This document shows positions 15,089 to 22,775 of a DNA stretch of 64,000 nucleotides, one piece after another. The notes beneath the pieces are model-generated. The model worked only from the letters and a program-made list of their open reading frames with translations. It made no database searches and was not told the origin of the DNA. The DNA lies in the NCBI GenBank assembly GCA_963756745.1, contig CAVWOU010000010.1, forward strand, positions 372,001 to 436,000. The letters are read 5' to 3'. The stretch is from DASPWW01 sp963756745. GTDB taxonomy: Bacteria > Actinomycetota > Thermoleophilia > Solirubrobacterales > 70-9. Each line of letters opens with the position of its first letter. Position 1 is the first letter of the stretch. The translations under genes and the position numbers were made by a program.

Positions 15089-16063
15089 ATGGCAGCGGTC
15101 GCCACGCACACCCCGAAGCGGGTACTGCTCGCCGCGCCGCGCGGATACTGCGCCGGCGTCGATCGCGCCGTGCAGACGGTCGAGCACGCGCTCGACCTGC
15201 ACGGCCCGCCCGTCTACGTGCGCAAGGAGATCGTCCACAACAAGCACGTCGTCCAGCAGCTCGAGAAGCGCGGCGCGATCTTCGTCGAGGAGGAGTCCGA
15301 GGTTCCGGAGGGGAAGCTCGTCGTGTTCTCCGCCCACGGTGTGGCGCCCAGCGTGCACGAGAACTCGGCCGCCCGCCGGCTGCGGACGATCGACGCGACC
15401 TGCCCGCTGGTCACCAAGGTGCACGTCGAGGCACGGAAGTTCGCGGCGCAGGGGTACACGATCGTCCTCATCGGGCACGAGGGCCACGAGGAAGTCGAGG
15501 GAACCACAGGAGAGGCGCCCGACAACATCGTCCTCGTGCAGACGGTCGGCGATGTCGACGACCTCGAGCTGCCGGACCCGAATCGGGTCGCGTACATCAC
15601 CCAGACCACGCTCTCGGTGGACGAGACCACGGAGATCATCGCGCGCCTGAAGGAGAAGTTCCCGGCGATCGTGGGTCCGAAGACCGACGACATCTGCTAC
15701 GCGACGACCAACCGCCAGTGGGCGGTGAAGGAGTTGGCGCGACAGTGCGACCTGGTGCTCGTGATCGGCTCCACGAACTCATCGAACTCGAACCGCCTCG
15801 TCGAGGTCGCGCGCGAGCACGGCTCACGGTCCCATCTGATCGACAACTCGCTCCAGGTCGACGAGGAGTGGCTGGACGGTGTGGAGACCGTGGGGATCAC
15901 GTCGGGCGCGAGCGCGCCCGAGGAGCTGGTCGAGCAGCTCGTCGATTTCTTCCGCGAGCTCGGCGCGGAGGACGTATCCGAGGTGCGCACGGTCGACGAG
16001 GACGTCCGCTTCATGCTTCCGGGGAAGATTCGCGAGGGTCTCGCCGCGAGCGCCCAGGCCTAG
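15089..16063 (+). CDS. ispH: 4-hydroxy-3-methylbut-2-enyl diphosphate reductase
   Basis: The last enzyme of the MEP isoprenoid pathway, reducing HMBPP to IPP and DMAPP with a 4Fe-4S cluster. The three cluster cysteines lie in PRGYCAGVDRA (residue about 20), IDATCPLVTKVH (about 107) and TDDICYATTNRQWAV (about 203). The substrate-binding FSAHGV, GHEGHEEVEGT and STNSSNSNRL blocks are complete, about 324 residues. GTG at 15086 and ATG at 15089 are adjacent possible starts. It diverges from the GH3 gene with about 40 bases between starts. Confidence 0.96.
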   Translation: MAAVATHTPKRVLLAAPRGYCAGVDRAVQTVEHALDLHGPPVYVRKEIVHNKHVVQQLEKRGAIFVEEESEVPEGKLVVFSAHGVAPSVHENSAARRLRTIDATCPLVTKVHVEARKFAAQGYTIVLIGHEGHEEVEGTTGEAPDNIVLVQTVGDVDDLELPDPNRVAYITQTTLSVDETTEIIARLKEKFPAIVGPKTDDICYATTNRQWAVKELARQCDLVLVIGSTNSSNSNRLVEVAREHGSRSHLIDNSLQVDEEWLDGVETVGITSGASAPEELVEQLVDFFRELGAEDVSEVRTVDEDVRFMLPGKIREGLAASAQA

Positions 16064-16113
16064 AGGGCTGATGTGGGTTATCCCCGCACGCGGATGACCC
16101 CATCAACCCTCTA
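16061..16113. terminator. Bidirectional terminator hairpin containing both stop codons
   Basis: The left arm begins with the ispH TAG (16061) and pairs over about 22 bases, with two mismatches and one bulge, with a right arm that ends in the stop codon of the convergent gene (16111-16113). TAGAGGG/CCCTCTA and GATG/CATC are the outer pairs, with loop CCGCACGC. The two genes are separated by this hairpin alone. Confidence 0.75.
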
Positions 16114-16932
16114 GGGCACGCCCGCGGCGAAGCTGATCGCCCACACGCGGACGCCCGAGGTGGGCCGCACGGCCAGCCGGTGCTCCTCGTGGCGCGGATG
16201 GCTCGCGAGCTCGAACAAGCCGGGATGATCGACGGCGATCGGCTCGCGCTCGCGGCCGTCGATCGCGTGCTCCACGGAGCCCTCGCCGTCGGCGGCGACG
16301 TACGCTCCCCCGCCCCCGTACTCGAGCACGAGCTCGGCCCCGGCGCCGCCGGGATCCCACGGCTCGGCCACCGACCCGCCGGGGAACAGCTCCTCGGTCG
16401 GCGGCCTTACAAGCGCGCCTTCAGCGTCCGTCGGGCGCAGCGGCGGCAATGGGTCGGGAAGCGGGGATTCCGGCCGCGCCTCGCGGATCACGCCCGCGAT
16501 CGCCTCCTCGGTCGCGACGTACTCGCCCTCGCCGAAGTGGAACCAGCGCAGCGCGCCGCCGACGCCCCACACGAACAGCGACGGCCACCCCTCGCAGCCG
16601 TACAAGCGCCACGCCCGAAAGCCCGAGTCGACGGCGACGGGGTAGCCGATCCCGAGCCGATCGACCGCGGCCGCCACGGCATCCTCGGGGGCTGTGAACG
16701 GGAACCGCGGCGTGTGGACGCCGAGCACCGCGAGCCCGTGAGGCGCGTAGCGCTCGTGCCAGCGCCGCAGGTAGGGGAGGGTCCGGACGCTGTTGAGCTG
16801 GGCGAAGTCGAAGAAGTGCACGAGGATCGGGCGCTGGGCCGCGAGCCGCTCGATCCGGGCCGGCGCCTGGCCGATCCAGGGAAGGTCCGCGGGCAGCGGC
16901 GGAATCGCGATGTCGGCCGCCTCGGGGCGCAC
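16111..16932 (-). CDS. Thioredoxin-like protein lacking the CxxC pair
   Basis: 273 residues from GTG 16932 (an in-frame start at 16983 is also possible). The first half is a TlpA/DipZ-C-terminal-like thioredoxin fold: PILVHFFDFAQLNSVRTLPY, HGLAVLGVHTPRFPF, and the cis-Pro region EGWPSLFVWG. In homologues the segment after the first strand reads C-x-N-C-x-RTLPYL. Here both cysteines are replaced (QLNS), so the protein cannot do dithiol chemistry. The second half is beta-rich (LVLEYGGGGAYVAADGEG), resembling the C-terminal module of DipZ-type proteins. No signal peptide. Perhaps a sensor or binding relative. Confidence 0.7.
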   Translation of the reverse strand: MRPEAADIAIPPLPADLPWIGQAPARIERLAAQRPILVHFFDFAQLNSVRTLPYLRRWHERYAPHGLAVLGVHTPRFPFTAPEDAVAAAVDRLGIGYPVAVDSGFRAWRLYGCEGWPSLFVWGVGGALRWFHFGEGEYVATEEAIAGVIREARPESPLPDPLPPLRPTDAEGALVRPPTEELFPGGSVAEPWDPGGAGAELVLEYGGGGAYVAADGEGSVEHAIDGREREPIAVDHPGLFELASHPRHEEHRLAVRPTSGVRVWAISFAAGVP

Positions 16933-16991
16933 CGCGCGAGGATGGCAGAGGGTCGGGGTCGGTATGCTGCGCGCTCGGCGCACATTTCGAC

Positions 16992-17048
16992 ACAGACCGC
17001 GCGATCTGCGTCAAGGAACAACAGACCGCACGATCTGCTTGCAGATCG
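16992..17048. promoter_or_regulatory. Repeat/palindrome operator candidate upstream of TenA-like gene
   Basis: ACAGACCGC(G/A)CGATCTGC occurs twice, at 16992-17009 and 17021-17038, one base apart in sequence and 29 bases apart in position. The second copy runs into a perfect 18-base palindrome (CGATCTGC TT GCAGATCG, 17031-17048) that ends 26 bases before the GTG of the + strand gene. The position between divergent starts suits a transcription-factor site. Confidence 0.55.
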
Positions 17049-17073
17049 GGCGCTTGATATGGAGGGAGCAGGC

Positions 17074-17682
17074 GTGAGCACCGAGATTTGGGACCGCATC
17101 GAGCACAGCCGCAGCCGCTGGAACGTCCTCGAGCACCCGTTCTACCAGCGGTGGTCGGCGGGAGAGCTCAGCCGCGAGGAGCTGGCCCGCTACTCGGGTC
17201 AGTATCGCCACGCCGTCGAGGCGATCGCCACGATGAGCTCGGCCGCCGCCACCGAGGCTCCCGACCGGGACGAGCTGCGCGACCACGCCGCCGAAGAGGC
17301 CGCCCACGTCGAGATGTGGGACGGCTTCGTCGAGGCGGTCGGCGGCAGCCCCAGCGCCACGGCGACCGTCGAGACGGCGGACTGCGTGCGCGAGTGGACC
17401 GCCGCGGACGGGCTTCTGCCCACCCTCGCGAAGCTGTACGCGGTCGAGAGCGGGCAGCCCGAGATCTCGCGCGTCAAGCGCCACGGCCTCGTCGAGCTCT
17501 ACGGGGTAGAGGACGGCGAGGGAACCGAGTACTTCCGGGTTCACGAGGGTCGCGACGACGGCCACGCCGCCGAGGTTCGCGAGCTGATCGAGGAGCGCCT
17601 CTCGCCCGCCGACGAGGATGAGCTCGTTGCGGCCGCCGAGTCGGCCTTCCGGGCCAACTGGCGGCTCCTCGACGGCGTCTAG
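17074..17682 (+). CDS. TenA/heme-oxygenase-like fold protein
   Basis: 202 residues, all-helical. EHPFYQRWSAGELSREELARYSGQYRHAVEAI near the start and DHAAEEAAHVEMWDGFVEAVG in the middle match the PqqC/TenA/CADD-like heme-oxygenase fold. The E..H pattern in AAEEAAHVEMW is the sort of metal-binding helix seen in di-iron CADD relatives, and KRHGLVELYGV / EYFRVHEGRDDGHA carries two further H/E pairs. A di-iron oxidase role is therefore possible, but thiamin salvage is not implied. GTG at 17074 follows GGAGGGAG at good spacing. The in-frame ATG at 17059 overlaps that site and is disfavoured. Confidence 0.72.
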   Translation: MSTEIWDRIEHSRSRWNVLEHPFYQRWSAGELSREELARYSGQYRHAVEAIATMSSAAATEAPDRDELRDHAAEEAAHVEMWDGFVEAVGGSPSATATVETADCVREWTAADGLLPTLAKLYAVESGQPEISRVKRHGLVELYGVEDGEGTEYFRVHEGRDDGHAAEVRELIEERLSPADEDELVAAAESAFRANWRLLDGV

Positions 17683-17735
17683 CGCGCTTCGCCGGCCTCG
17701 CCGGCCGGAGGCGGAATCAGGAGGGCCCGGACGCC

Positions 17736-17897
17736 GTGAGCTTCGAGCGCGTGATCGGGATTCTGCTCGGGATCGTGCTCGGAATCGTCGTCGTGATCAT
17801 CTTCGTCTTCTACGGAAGCGAACAGACGATCGACGCCCCGTCGATCGACGAGAACCCGCCGGCGGAGCGCCAGGCCGAGCCCCCGCAGCGGCGCTAG
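17736..17897 (+). CDS. Small single-helix membrane protein (53 aa)
   Basis: GTG start, then SFERVIGILLGIVLGIVVVI and IFVFYG as one transmembrane helix, followed by a short acidic, proline-rich tail (SEQTIDAPSIDENPPAERQA). AGGAGGG lies about 11 bases upstream. Its TAG shares CTAG with the stop of the convergent znuA gene. Composition and position look like a genuine small gene. Role unknown. Confidence 0.6.
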   Translation: MSFERVIGILLGIVLGIVVVIIFVFYGSEQTIDAPSIDENPPAERQAEPPQRR

Positions 17898-18811
17898 CGC
17901 TCGCGGGCGAGCAGCGCAGGCCGGCGGCCGGCACGCAGGGAGTCCGCGATCAGCTCCGCGTCGCGGAGCAGCATCTCCTCGTAGCTGCCGGCGCTCGAGG
18001 GGGACTCGACGAGGAGCCCGTACTCGACTTCGACGCCGGTCTCCTCACCGACCAGACGTAGCGTCTCGGGGTCGTCGCCCTCCTGGGCGAAGATCGCCGG
18101 GACGCCCGACTCCCGCACGGCGTCCTCGACCGCGTGGATCTGCTCGGCGCTGGCCTCGGCCTCGGCCCCGGTCGACGGGAACGCCGTCGCGGCGACTTCG
18201 TACCCGTACCGGTCGGCTAGGTAGCCGAGCGAGTCGTGGGAGGTCACCAGCCCGCGATCGCGCGCGGGAACCGTGTCGAGCGTGCGCGCCATCTCGCGGT
18301 CGAGGTGGCGCAGCTCCGTCGCGTACTCGCGCGCCCGCTCGCGATACGCCGCGGCGTGGTCGGGATCGGCGTCCGCGAGCGCGTCCGCGAGCGACGGGAG
18401 GGCGTCGGCGACGCGGGTCGGGTCCATCCACACGTGGGGATCGTCGCCACCTTCCTCGAACGGGGAGAGCTCTCCCACGTGCTCGGTCAGCATCCAGCTC
18501 GGCGCATCGACCTCGTCGAGCGGGATGCCCGCCTCGAGACCGGCGCCGTTCGCGACCACGACATCGGCCTCCTCGAGCTTCTGGCGATCCTGGGCGCTCA
18601 GCTCGTAGTCGTGCGGGCTGGCGCCGTCGGGGACGATCTGCTCGACGTCGGCGTCCGGGCCCGCGACCCGCTCGGCGAGGTCGGCGGTGATCCCGGTCGT
18701 GGCGGCGATCGTCTGCCCCTCGTTGTCGCCGGAGCCGCCGCACGCGGATATTCCGGCGACGGCGGCGAGAAGCGCCGCGGCGACGATTATTCTGGGCACG
18801 GCCGAGGCCAC
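17894..18811 (-). CDS. znuA: Zinc ABC transporter substrate-binding lipoprotein
   Basis: A cluster A-I metal-binding protein. After a signal peptide (IIVAAALLAAVAGISAC, lipobox Cys) come GITADLAERVAGPDADVEQIVPDGASPHDYE with the first metal His, DDPHVWMDPTRVADALP with the second, and VTSHDSLGYLADRYGYEV with the third. The acidic loop is short rather than His-rich. It binds extracytoplasmic Zn2+ (possibly Mn2+) and feeds znuCB, encoded divergently. In-frame ATGs at 18832 and 18826 lie within the Fur-type box, so GTG 18811, outside the operator, is chosen. A leaderless or nearly leaderless mRNA is possible. Confidence 0.88.
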   Translation of the reverse strand: MASAVPRIIVAAALLAAVAGISACGGSGDNEGQTIAATTGITADLAERVAGPDADVEQIVPDGASPHDYELSAQDRQKLEEADVVVANGAGLEAGIPLDEVDAPSWMLTEHVGELSPFEEGGDDPHVWMDPTRVADALPSLADALADADPDHAAAYRERAREYATELRHLDREMARTLDTVPARDRGLVTSHDSLGYLADRYGYEVAATAFPSTGAEAEASAEQIHAVEDAVRESGVPAIFAQEGDDPETLRLVGEETGVEVEYGLLVESPSSAGSYEEMLLRDAELIADSLRAGRRPALLARER

Positions 18812-18816
18812 GAGAA

Positions 18817-18831
18817 TGAGAATCATTATCA
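18817..18831. promoter_or_regulatory. Fur-family (Zur) operator
   Basis: TGAGAATCATTATCA is a 7-1-7 inverted repeat with one mismatch to the classic Fur-family box TGATAAT-N-ATTATCA. It lies between divergent znuA and zur, 11 bases before the zur ATG, in a locally AT-rich patch. Zinc-dependent repression of both transcripts by the adjacent Zur is the natural reading. Confidence 0.8.
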
Positions 18832-18841
18832 TATTGCGGCG

Positions 18842-19324
18842 ATGCGCACCGGCGAAGCGATGAGCGCCGACTGGAGGGCACGCGCCGCGCGGGCGATGGA
18901 GGACTCGGGCCACCGCCTCGGCGGGGCCCGCAAGGCGGTCGTCACCCTGCTGTCGCGCCAGGACTGCTGCCTGTCGGCGCAGGAGATCCGCGACGAGCTG
19001 CGCTCCGAGGGAGCGGCGGTCGGGATCGCGAGCGTGTATCGCACGATCGAGCTTCTGCTCGCCCTTGGGCTGGTGCAGCGCGTCGACGTCGGCGAGGGCG
19101 GGCAGCGTTACGAGGCCATCGTCCCCGGGGGCGAGCATCACCATCACGCGGTGTGCGAGTCCTGTGGCCGGGTGACCGCGTTCGAGGATCCGCGACTCGA
19201 GCAGGCGATCGAACAGGTGTCGGGCCGGCTCGGCCAATCGGTGAGCGGTCACGACGTGCTGCTGCGCGGAACCTGCGCCCGCTGCGAACGGACGGCCGTG
19301 GCTTCCGGCCGCTCCAAGTCGTGA
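18842..19324 (+). CDS. zur: Fur-family zinc uptake regulator
   Basis: 160 residues. The winged-helix N-terminal domain reads RAMEDSGHRLGGARKAVVTLLS .. LSAQEIRDELRSEG .. GIASVYRTIELLLALGLVQRV. The dimerisation domain has the Fur-type sensory cluster GEHHHHAVCESCGRVTAFE and a second CxxC (CARC), giving the structural zinc site. In metal-replete cells it should bind the box just upstream and repress znuA and its own znuCB operon. Its TGA overlaps the GTG of znuC by four bases, so the three genes zur-znuC-znuB form one transcript. Confidence 0.9.
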   Translation: MRTGEAMSADWRARAARAMEDSGHRLGGARKAVVTLLSRQDCCLSAQEIRDELRSEGAAVGIASVYRTIELLLALGLVQRVDVGEGGQRYEAIVPGGEHHHHAVCESCGRVTAFEDPRLEQAIEQVSGRLGQSVSGHDVLLRGTCARCERTAVASGRSKS

Positions 19325-20070
19325 GCGACGCCCCCGCGCTCACCGCGAGGGGCCTCACCGTGAGCTTCGGCGGCGCGCACGCCCTGTCGGACGTCAGCCT
19401 CGACGTCCCCTCAGGGGCGAGCGTCGCCATGCTGGGGCCGAACGGGGCGGGCAAGAGCACCCTGTTCGCCGCCGCGATCGGCCTCGTCGCTCCGACGCGG
19501 GGCTCAATCGAGCTGCACAGCCGCCGGGTCGCGTACGTGCCTCAGCATCTCGACGTCGACCAGACGTTTCCCGTCACCGTCGGCGACGTCGTGCGGATGG
19601 GCCGGTACGGCGATCTGGGGTGGTTCCGCCGGCTCGGGGAGCGCGACCGCGCGCTCGTCACCGATGCCCTCGAGACACTCGGGATCGAGCTCCTGGAGCG
19701 GCGACGCTTCGGCTCCCTCTCTGGCGGCGAGCGCCAGCGCGCGCTGCTCGCGCAGGCGGTGGCCCAGGACGCCGAGATCGTGCTTCTCGACGAGCCGCTG
19801 ACAGGCGTAGACGCTCCCACCCAGCTCGCGATCCGTACGCTCCTGGCCCGGTGGCGCGACGCCGGCAGGACGGTGATCGTCGCGACGCACGACCTCGCGA
19901 GCGCGACCCACGACTACGACCTTGTGCTGTGTCTCAACCGCCGCGTGGTCGGGTTCGGCCCTCCCGAGGTGGCGTGTACGGAGGACGTGCTCCGCGAGAC
20001 CTTCGCCGGGCGGATCGTGCGCGTCGGGAGCCTGATGGTCGACGTCTCCGAGCACCACGAGGTGCACTAG
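19321..20070 (+). CDS. znuC: Zinc ABC transporter ATP-binding protein
   Basis: 249 residues with all ABC ATPase motifs: Walker A GPNGAGKST, Q-loop YVPQHLD, signature LSGGERQRALLAQA, Walker B VLLDEPLTGVD, H-loop ATHD. The Q-loop segment (PQHLDVDQTFPVTVGDVVRMGRYG) is typical of ZnuC/MntB-type metal importers. GTG start at 19321 overlaps the zur stop. Intact. Confidence 0.92.
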   Translation: MSDAPALTARGLTVSFGGAHALSDVSLDVPSGASVAMLGPNGAGKSTLFAAAIGLVAPTRGSIELHSRRVAYVPQHLDVDQTFPVTVGDVVRMGRYGDLGWFRRLGERDRALVTDALETLGIELLERRRFGSLSGGERQRALLAQAVAQDAEIVLLDEPLTGVDAPTQLAIRTLLARWRDAGRTVIVATHDLASATHDYDLVLCLNRRVVGFGPPEVACTEDVLRETFAGRIVRVGSLMVDVSEHHEVH

Positions 20071-20073
20071 CGG

Positions 20074-20919
20074 ATGGAGTTCCTCGTCGAGCCGTTCGAG
20101 GCCGACTTCGTTCGCACCGGTGCGATCGCGGCGGCGCTGGTCGGCGTGCTGTGTGGCGTGGTCGGCTGCTACGTGATCCTGCGGGGAATGGCGCTGATGG
20201 CGGACAGCCTCGCGCACGGCGTGCTCCCCGGGATCGCGATCGCGTTCGCGCTCACCGCGGGCGCGGCGGGCGACGAGCCCGATCGGGCGGCGATCGCCGC
20301 CGGCGCTCTGGTGGCCGGCCTGCTCACGGCGGGCGCGACCAGCCTCGTGCTGCGACGCAGCCGGGTGCGCCAGGAGACTGCGGCGGCGGTCGTGTTCGTG
20401 TTCATGCTCGCGCTGGGGGTGGTGCTGATCTCGCGCGTGGACGGCTACTCGGTGGACCTCACCACGTTCCTGTTCGGCGACGTGCTCGGCGTCGGCGACG
20501 GCGAGGTCATCGCGAGCGCGATCGCGGCGGCGGCCGTCCTCGTCCTCGTGGCCGCGCTGTACCGGCCGTTCCTGCTCGTCTCCTTCGACCGCCAGCGCGC
20601 CGCCGCTCTGGGGCTGCCTGTCGACAGGCTCGACCTGCTGTTGCTCGTCGTCGTCACGATCGCCGTCGTGATCGGCTTTCAGATCGTCGGCGCGCTGCTC
20701 GTGCTCGGCCTGCTGATGGCCCCGCCCGCCGCCGCAGCGCTGCTCACCAAGCGGCTCCCGGCGATGATGCTGACGTCGGCGACGATCGCTGCCGCGAGCG
20801 CGCCGATCGGCCTGCTCGCCTCGTGGCACCTCGACCTCGCCGCGGGGGCCTCGATCGTGCTCGTGGCCGTCAGCGTGTTCGTGGTGCTGCTCGCCGTGCG
20901 CCCGGCTCCCGCGGGTTGA
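20074..20919 (+). CDS. znuB: Zinc ABC transporter permease
   Basis: 281 residues, ABC-3 family permease with about eight membrane helices. The segments GCYVILRGMALMADSLAHGVLPGIAIAF and LGVVLISRVDGYSVDLTTFLFGDVLGV carry family motifs (RGMALMADSLAH, LFGDVL). It starts three bases after the znuC stop and completes the importer. Intact. Confidence 0.93.
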   Translation: MEFLVEPFEADFVRTGAIAAALVGVLCGVVGCYVILRGMALMADSLAHGVLPGIAIAFALTAGAAGDEPDRAAIAAGALVAGLLTAGATSLVLRRSRVRQETAAAVVFVFMLALGVVLISRVDGYSVDLTTFLFGDVLGVGDGEVIASAIAAAAVLVLVAALYRPFLLVSFDRQRAAALGLPVDRLDLLLLVVVTIAVVIGFQIVGALLVLGLLMAPPAAAALLTKRLPAMMLTSATIAAASAPIGLLASWHLDLAAGASIVLVAVSVFVVLLAVRPAPAG

Positions 20920-20953
20920 TCCGGGCCGTGAGGCGGTTCGCAATACTCAGGGC

Positions 20954-21082
20954 ATGGACCTCCCGCTCGCCCACCTCGGCCACTGGGCCTTCTACGTGCT
21001 CTACGCGGTCCCGGTCCTGATCGTGCTCGCGTCGATCGTGGTGACGATGGTTCGGCAGCGCCGCGAACGCCGCGGGGGCTAA
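20954..21082 (+). CDS. Small single-helix membrane protein (42 aa)
   Basis: MDLPLAHLGHWAFYVLYAVP, then LIVLASIVVTM and a basic tail RQRRERRGG. One membrane helix with the positive end inside. It follows znuB by 34 bases. Too short to assign, but the organised hydrophobic/basic pattern and clean stop argue for a real gene. Confidence 0.5.
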   Translation: MDLPLAHLGHWAFYVLYAVPVLIVLASIVVTMVRQRRERRGG

Positions 21083-21139
21083 CCTCTCGCGCAGGGTTGG
21101 GTCCGCCGCGAAGGGTGCATCTTCAGGTGGGATCGCTCC

Positions 21140-22678
21140 TCACCCTCGTGCACGCCAGCGGCGCAGGCGCGGCGTCCCGAGGTGGGCCGGGTCGAATGGG
21201 GGAGGGCTGGCGTCGCGCCACGATCGGCGCGGTCGCTCAGGGCCGCGGGCGAGCACCGCCATCAGCCACCGCCACGCGATCCCGCGCACCAGCACCCACT
21301 CCATGCCGAGCGTGTCATCGCGGCCCAGCAGGCGGCGGAGCGGTCGGGCGGCGAGCCAGGCAAGCGCGAACGGGGAATGCTCCGCCGCGAGCACTCTCCG
21401 CAAACCCCGCCGCTGGCGGGGCGTGAGGCGGTCCCCGCACCGCACGAGCAGCACCCGGGCCCACACCGCGACCGGCAGATAGGCGCGATGGTAGGACCCG
21501 CGCCACCTCGTCCACGCCCGACGGGCTCGCGCGCCCCATCCGAGCGACCCGTCGGGCGCTCTCGGCCCCTCGCCGCGCTCGAGCGCGACCCGGCCCTGGA
21601 CCGCCCGGCGATGTTGGATGTAGTCGTACAGCGGTCGATTCACGTAGGCAATCCGACCCGTGGCGAGTGCCGCGGTGGCGATCCAGTGATCGTGGAACTG
21701 CATGCCGGGGCCGGATGGGAACGGCAACGCGGCGTCGAGCAGCCGCCGCCGGAACAGGGTGGCGGCACCAGGGACGCTGTTGACTAACAGCAGCGAGACG
21801 ATGTCATCGACGTTGTTGGTTCGCCCGCTCCACAGCGTCTCCGACAGCACCTCTCCACCCGCGTCGACCAGGCGGGTGTCGCTGCACACCAGCTCGGCGT
21901 CCCCGAGGGTGGCGCGAAGGGTCGCCAGCTTGTCTGGGTACCAGCGGTCGTCCTGGTCGCACAGGGCCACCAGCTCCGCCTCCGGCGGCACCGCCTCGAG
22001 GAGACGCTCGAAGTTGCGGTAGAAGCCGAGCCGTTCTTCTCCGCGGATGATCCGAAACCGCGGGTCGTCGCCGACCACCTCCTCGATCGCCGCGTATCGC
22101 TCCGGTCGCGAGCCGTCGTCCCGCACCACGCAGATCCACTCCCGGTCGGTCTGACCGCGGAGCGTCTCTACCTGGACCCGCAACAGGTCGGGCTCGGGAT
22201 CGAACGTCGCCACGCAGACCGCGATCAGCCCGGGGCGGGCGACGGACGAAGCCGCGTCTGCGACGACCTCGACGCTCCCCAGCGGGGCGCGGTGCACGGA
22301 GCCGTCCGCGAGCCGCGCCTCGACCGCGAACTCGATCCCGCCTGGGCTCGCGTGCCCCTCGACCGGGACGATCGCCCAGAACCCGCTGCGGTAGCAGCGC
22401 AGGTCGGGATCGTTCGGTGAGTCGGGGTCTCGCCGTGCCCGGGCCAGCGCCGCCGCGGGCAGCCCGGGATGCAGCGCCGTCAGGCGATCCATCCGGGGCA
22501 TGCCCCACGCGTCGGGGCGGTATCGCCTGCCGTCGACCACGATCTCCAGCCGCCGAACGGCGGCGCGCGGATGGTGGCAGGCGCCGGACACCAGCACGGC
22601 AGTGCCCGTGCCGATGGGGACGCGCTCAGGAAGCTCGAGGTCGAGCACGGCCTCCAGGCTGTCGGCTGAGCGGTCCAC
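21140..22678 (-). CDS. Family-2 glycosyltransferase with N-terminal beta module
   Basis: 512 residues, intact. Residues 1-145 form a beta-rich module (VLVSGACHHPRAAVRRLEIVVDG .. GMPRMDRLTAL .. CYRSGFWAIVPVEG). Residues 150-400 are a GT2 GT-A domain: CVATFDPEPDLLRVQVETLRGQ, CVVRDDGS (first DD), ERLGFYRNFERLL, LCDQDDRWYPDKL (DxD-like), DHWIATAALATGRIAYVNRPLYDYIQH. The last 100 residues are basic and helical. It is probably a rhamnosyltransferase-like enzyme acting at the membrane face in glycan assembly. Two paralogues lie at 27744 and 56416. It diverges from the TylF-type gene. Confidence 0.85.
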   Translation of the reverse strand: MDRSADSLEAVLDLELPERVPIGTGTAVLVSGACHHPRAAVRRLEIVVDGRRYRPDAWGMPRMDRLTALHPGLPAAALARARRDPDSPNDPDLRCYRSGFWAIVPVEGHASPGGIEFAVEARLADGSVHRAPLGSVEVVADAASSVARPGLIAVCVATFDPEPDLLRVQVETLRGQTDREWICVVRDDGSRPERYAAIEEVVGDDPRFRIIRGEERLGFYRNFERLLEAVPPEAELVALCDQDDRWYPDKLATLRATLGDAELVCSDTRLVDAGGEVLSETLWSGRTNNVDDIVSLLLVNSVPGAATLFRRRLLDAALPFPSGPGMQFHDHWIATAALATGRIAYVNRPLYDYIQHRRAVQGRVALERGEGPRAPDGSLGWGARARRAWTRWRGSYHRAYLPVAVWARVLLVRCGDRLTPRQRRGLRRVLAAEHSPFALAWLAARPLRRLLGRDDTLGMEWVLVRGIAWRWLMAVLARGPERPRRSWRDASPPPFDPAHLGTPRLRRWRARG

Positions 22679-22775
22679 GCTATGTTTGCTGCCTGCGCCG
22701 GCGTCCCGGCCGACGATCGCATGATGTCATCGCAGATATCTAATCCGACCTCGCACGCCGGGTGGCGCGCCCGCC

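Noticed and set aside
19504..20943. 479-codon - strand frame, His/Asp/Arg-rich
   Set aside because: Complement of intact znuC and znuB; a composition artefact.
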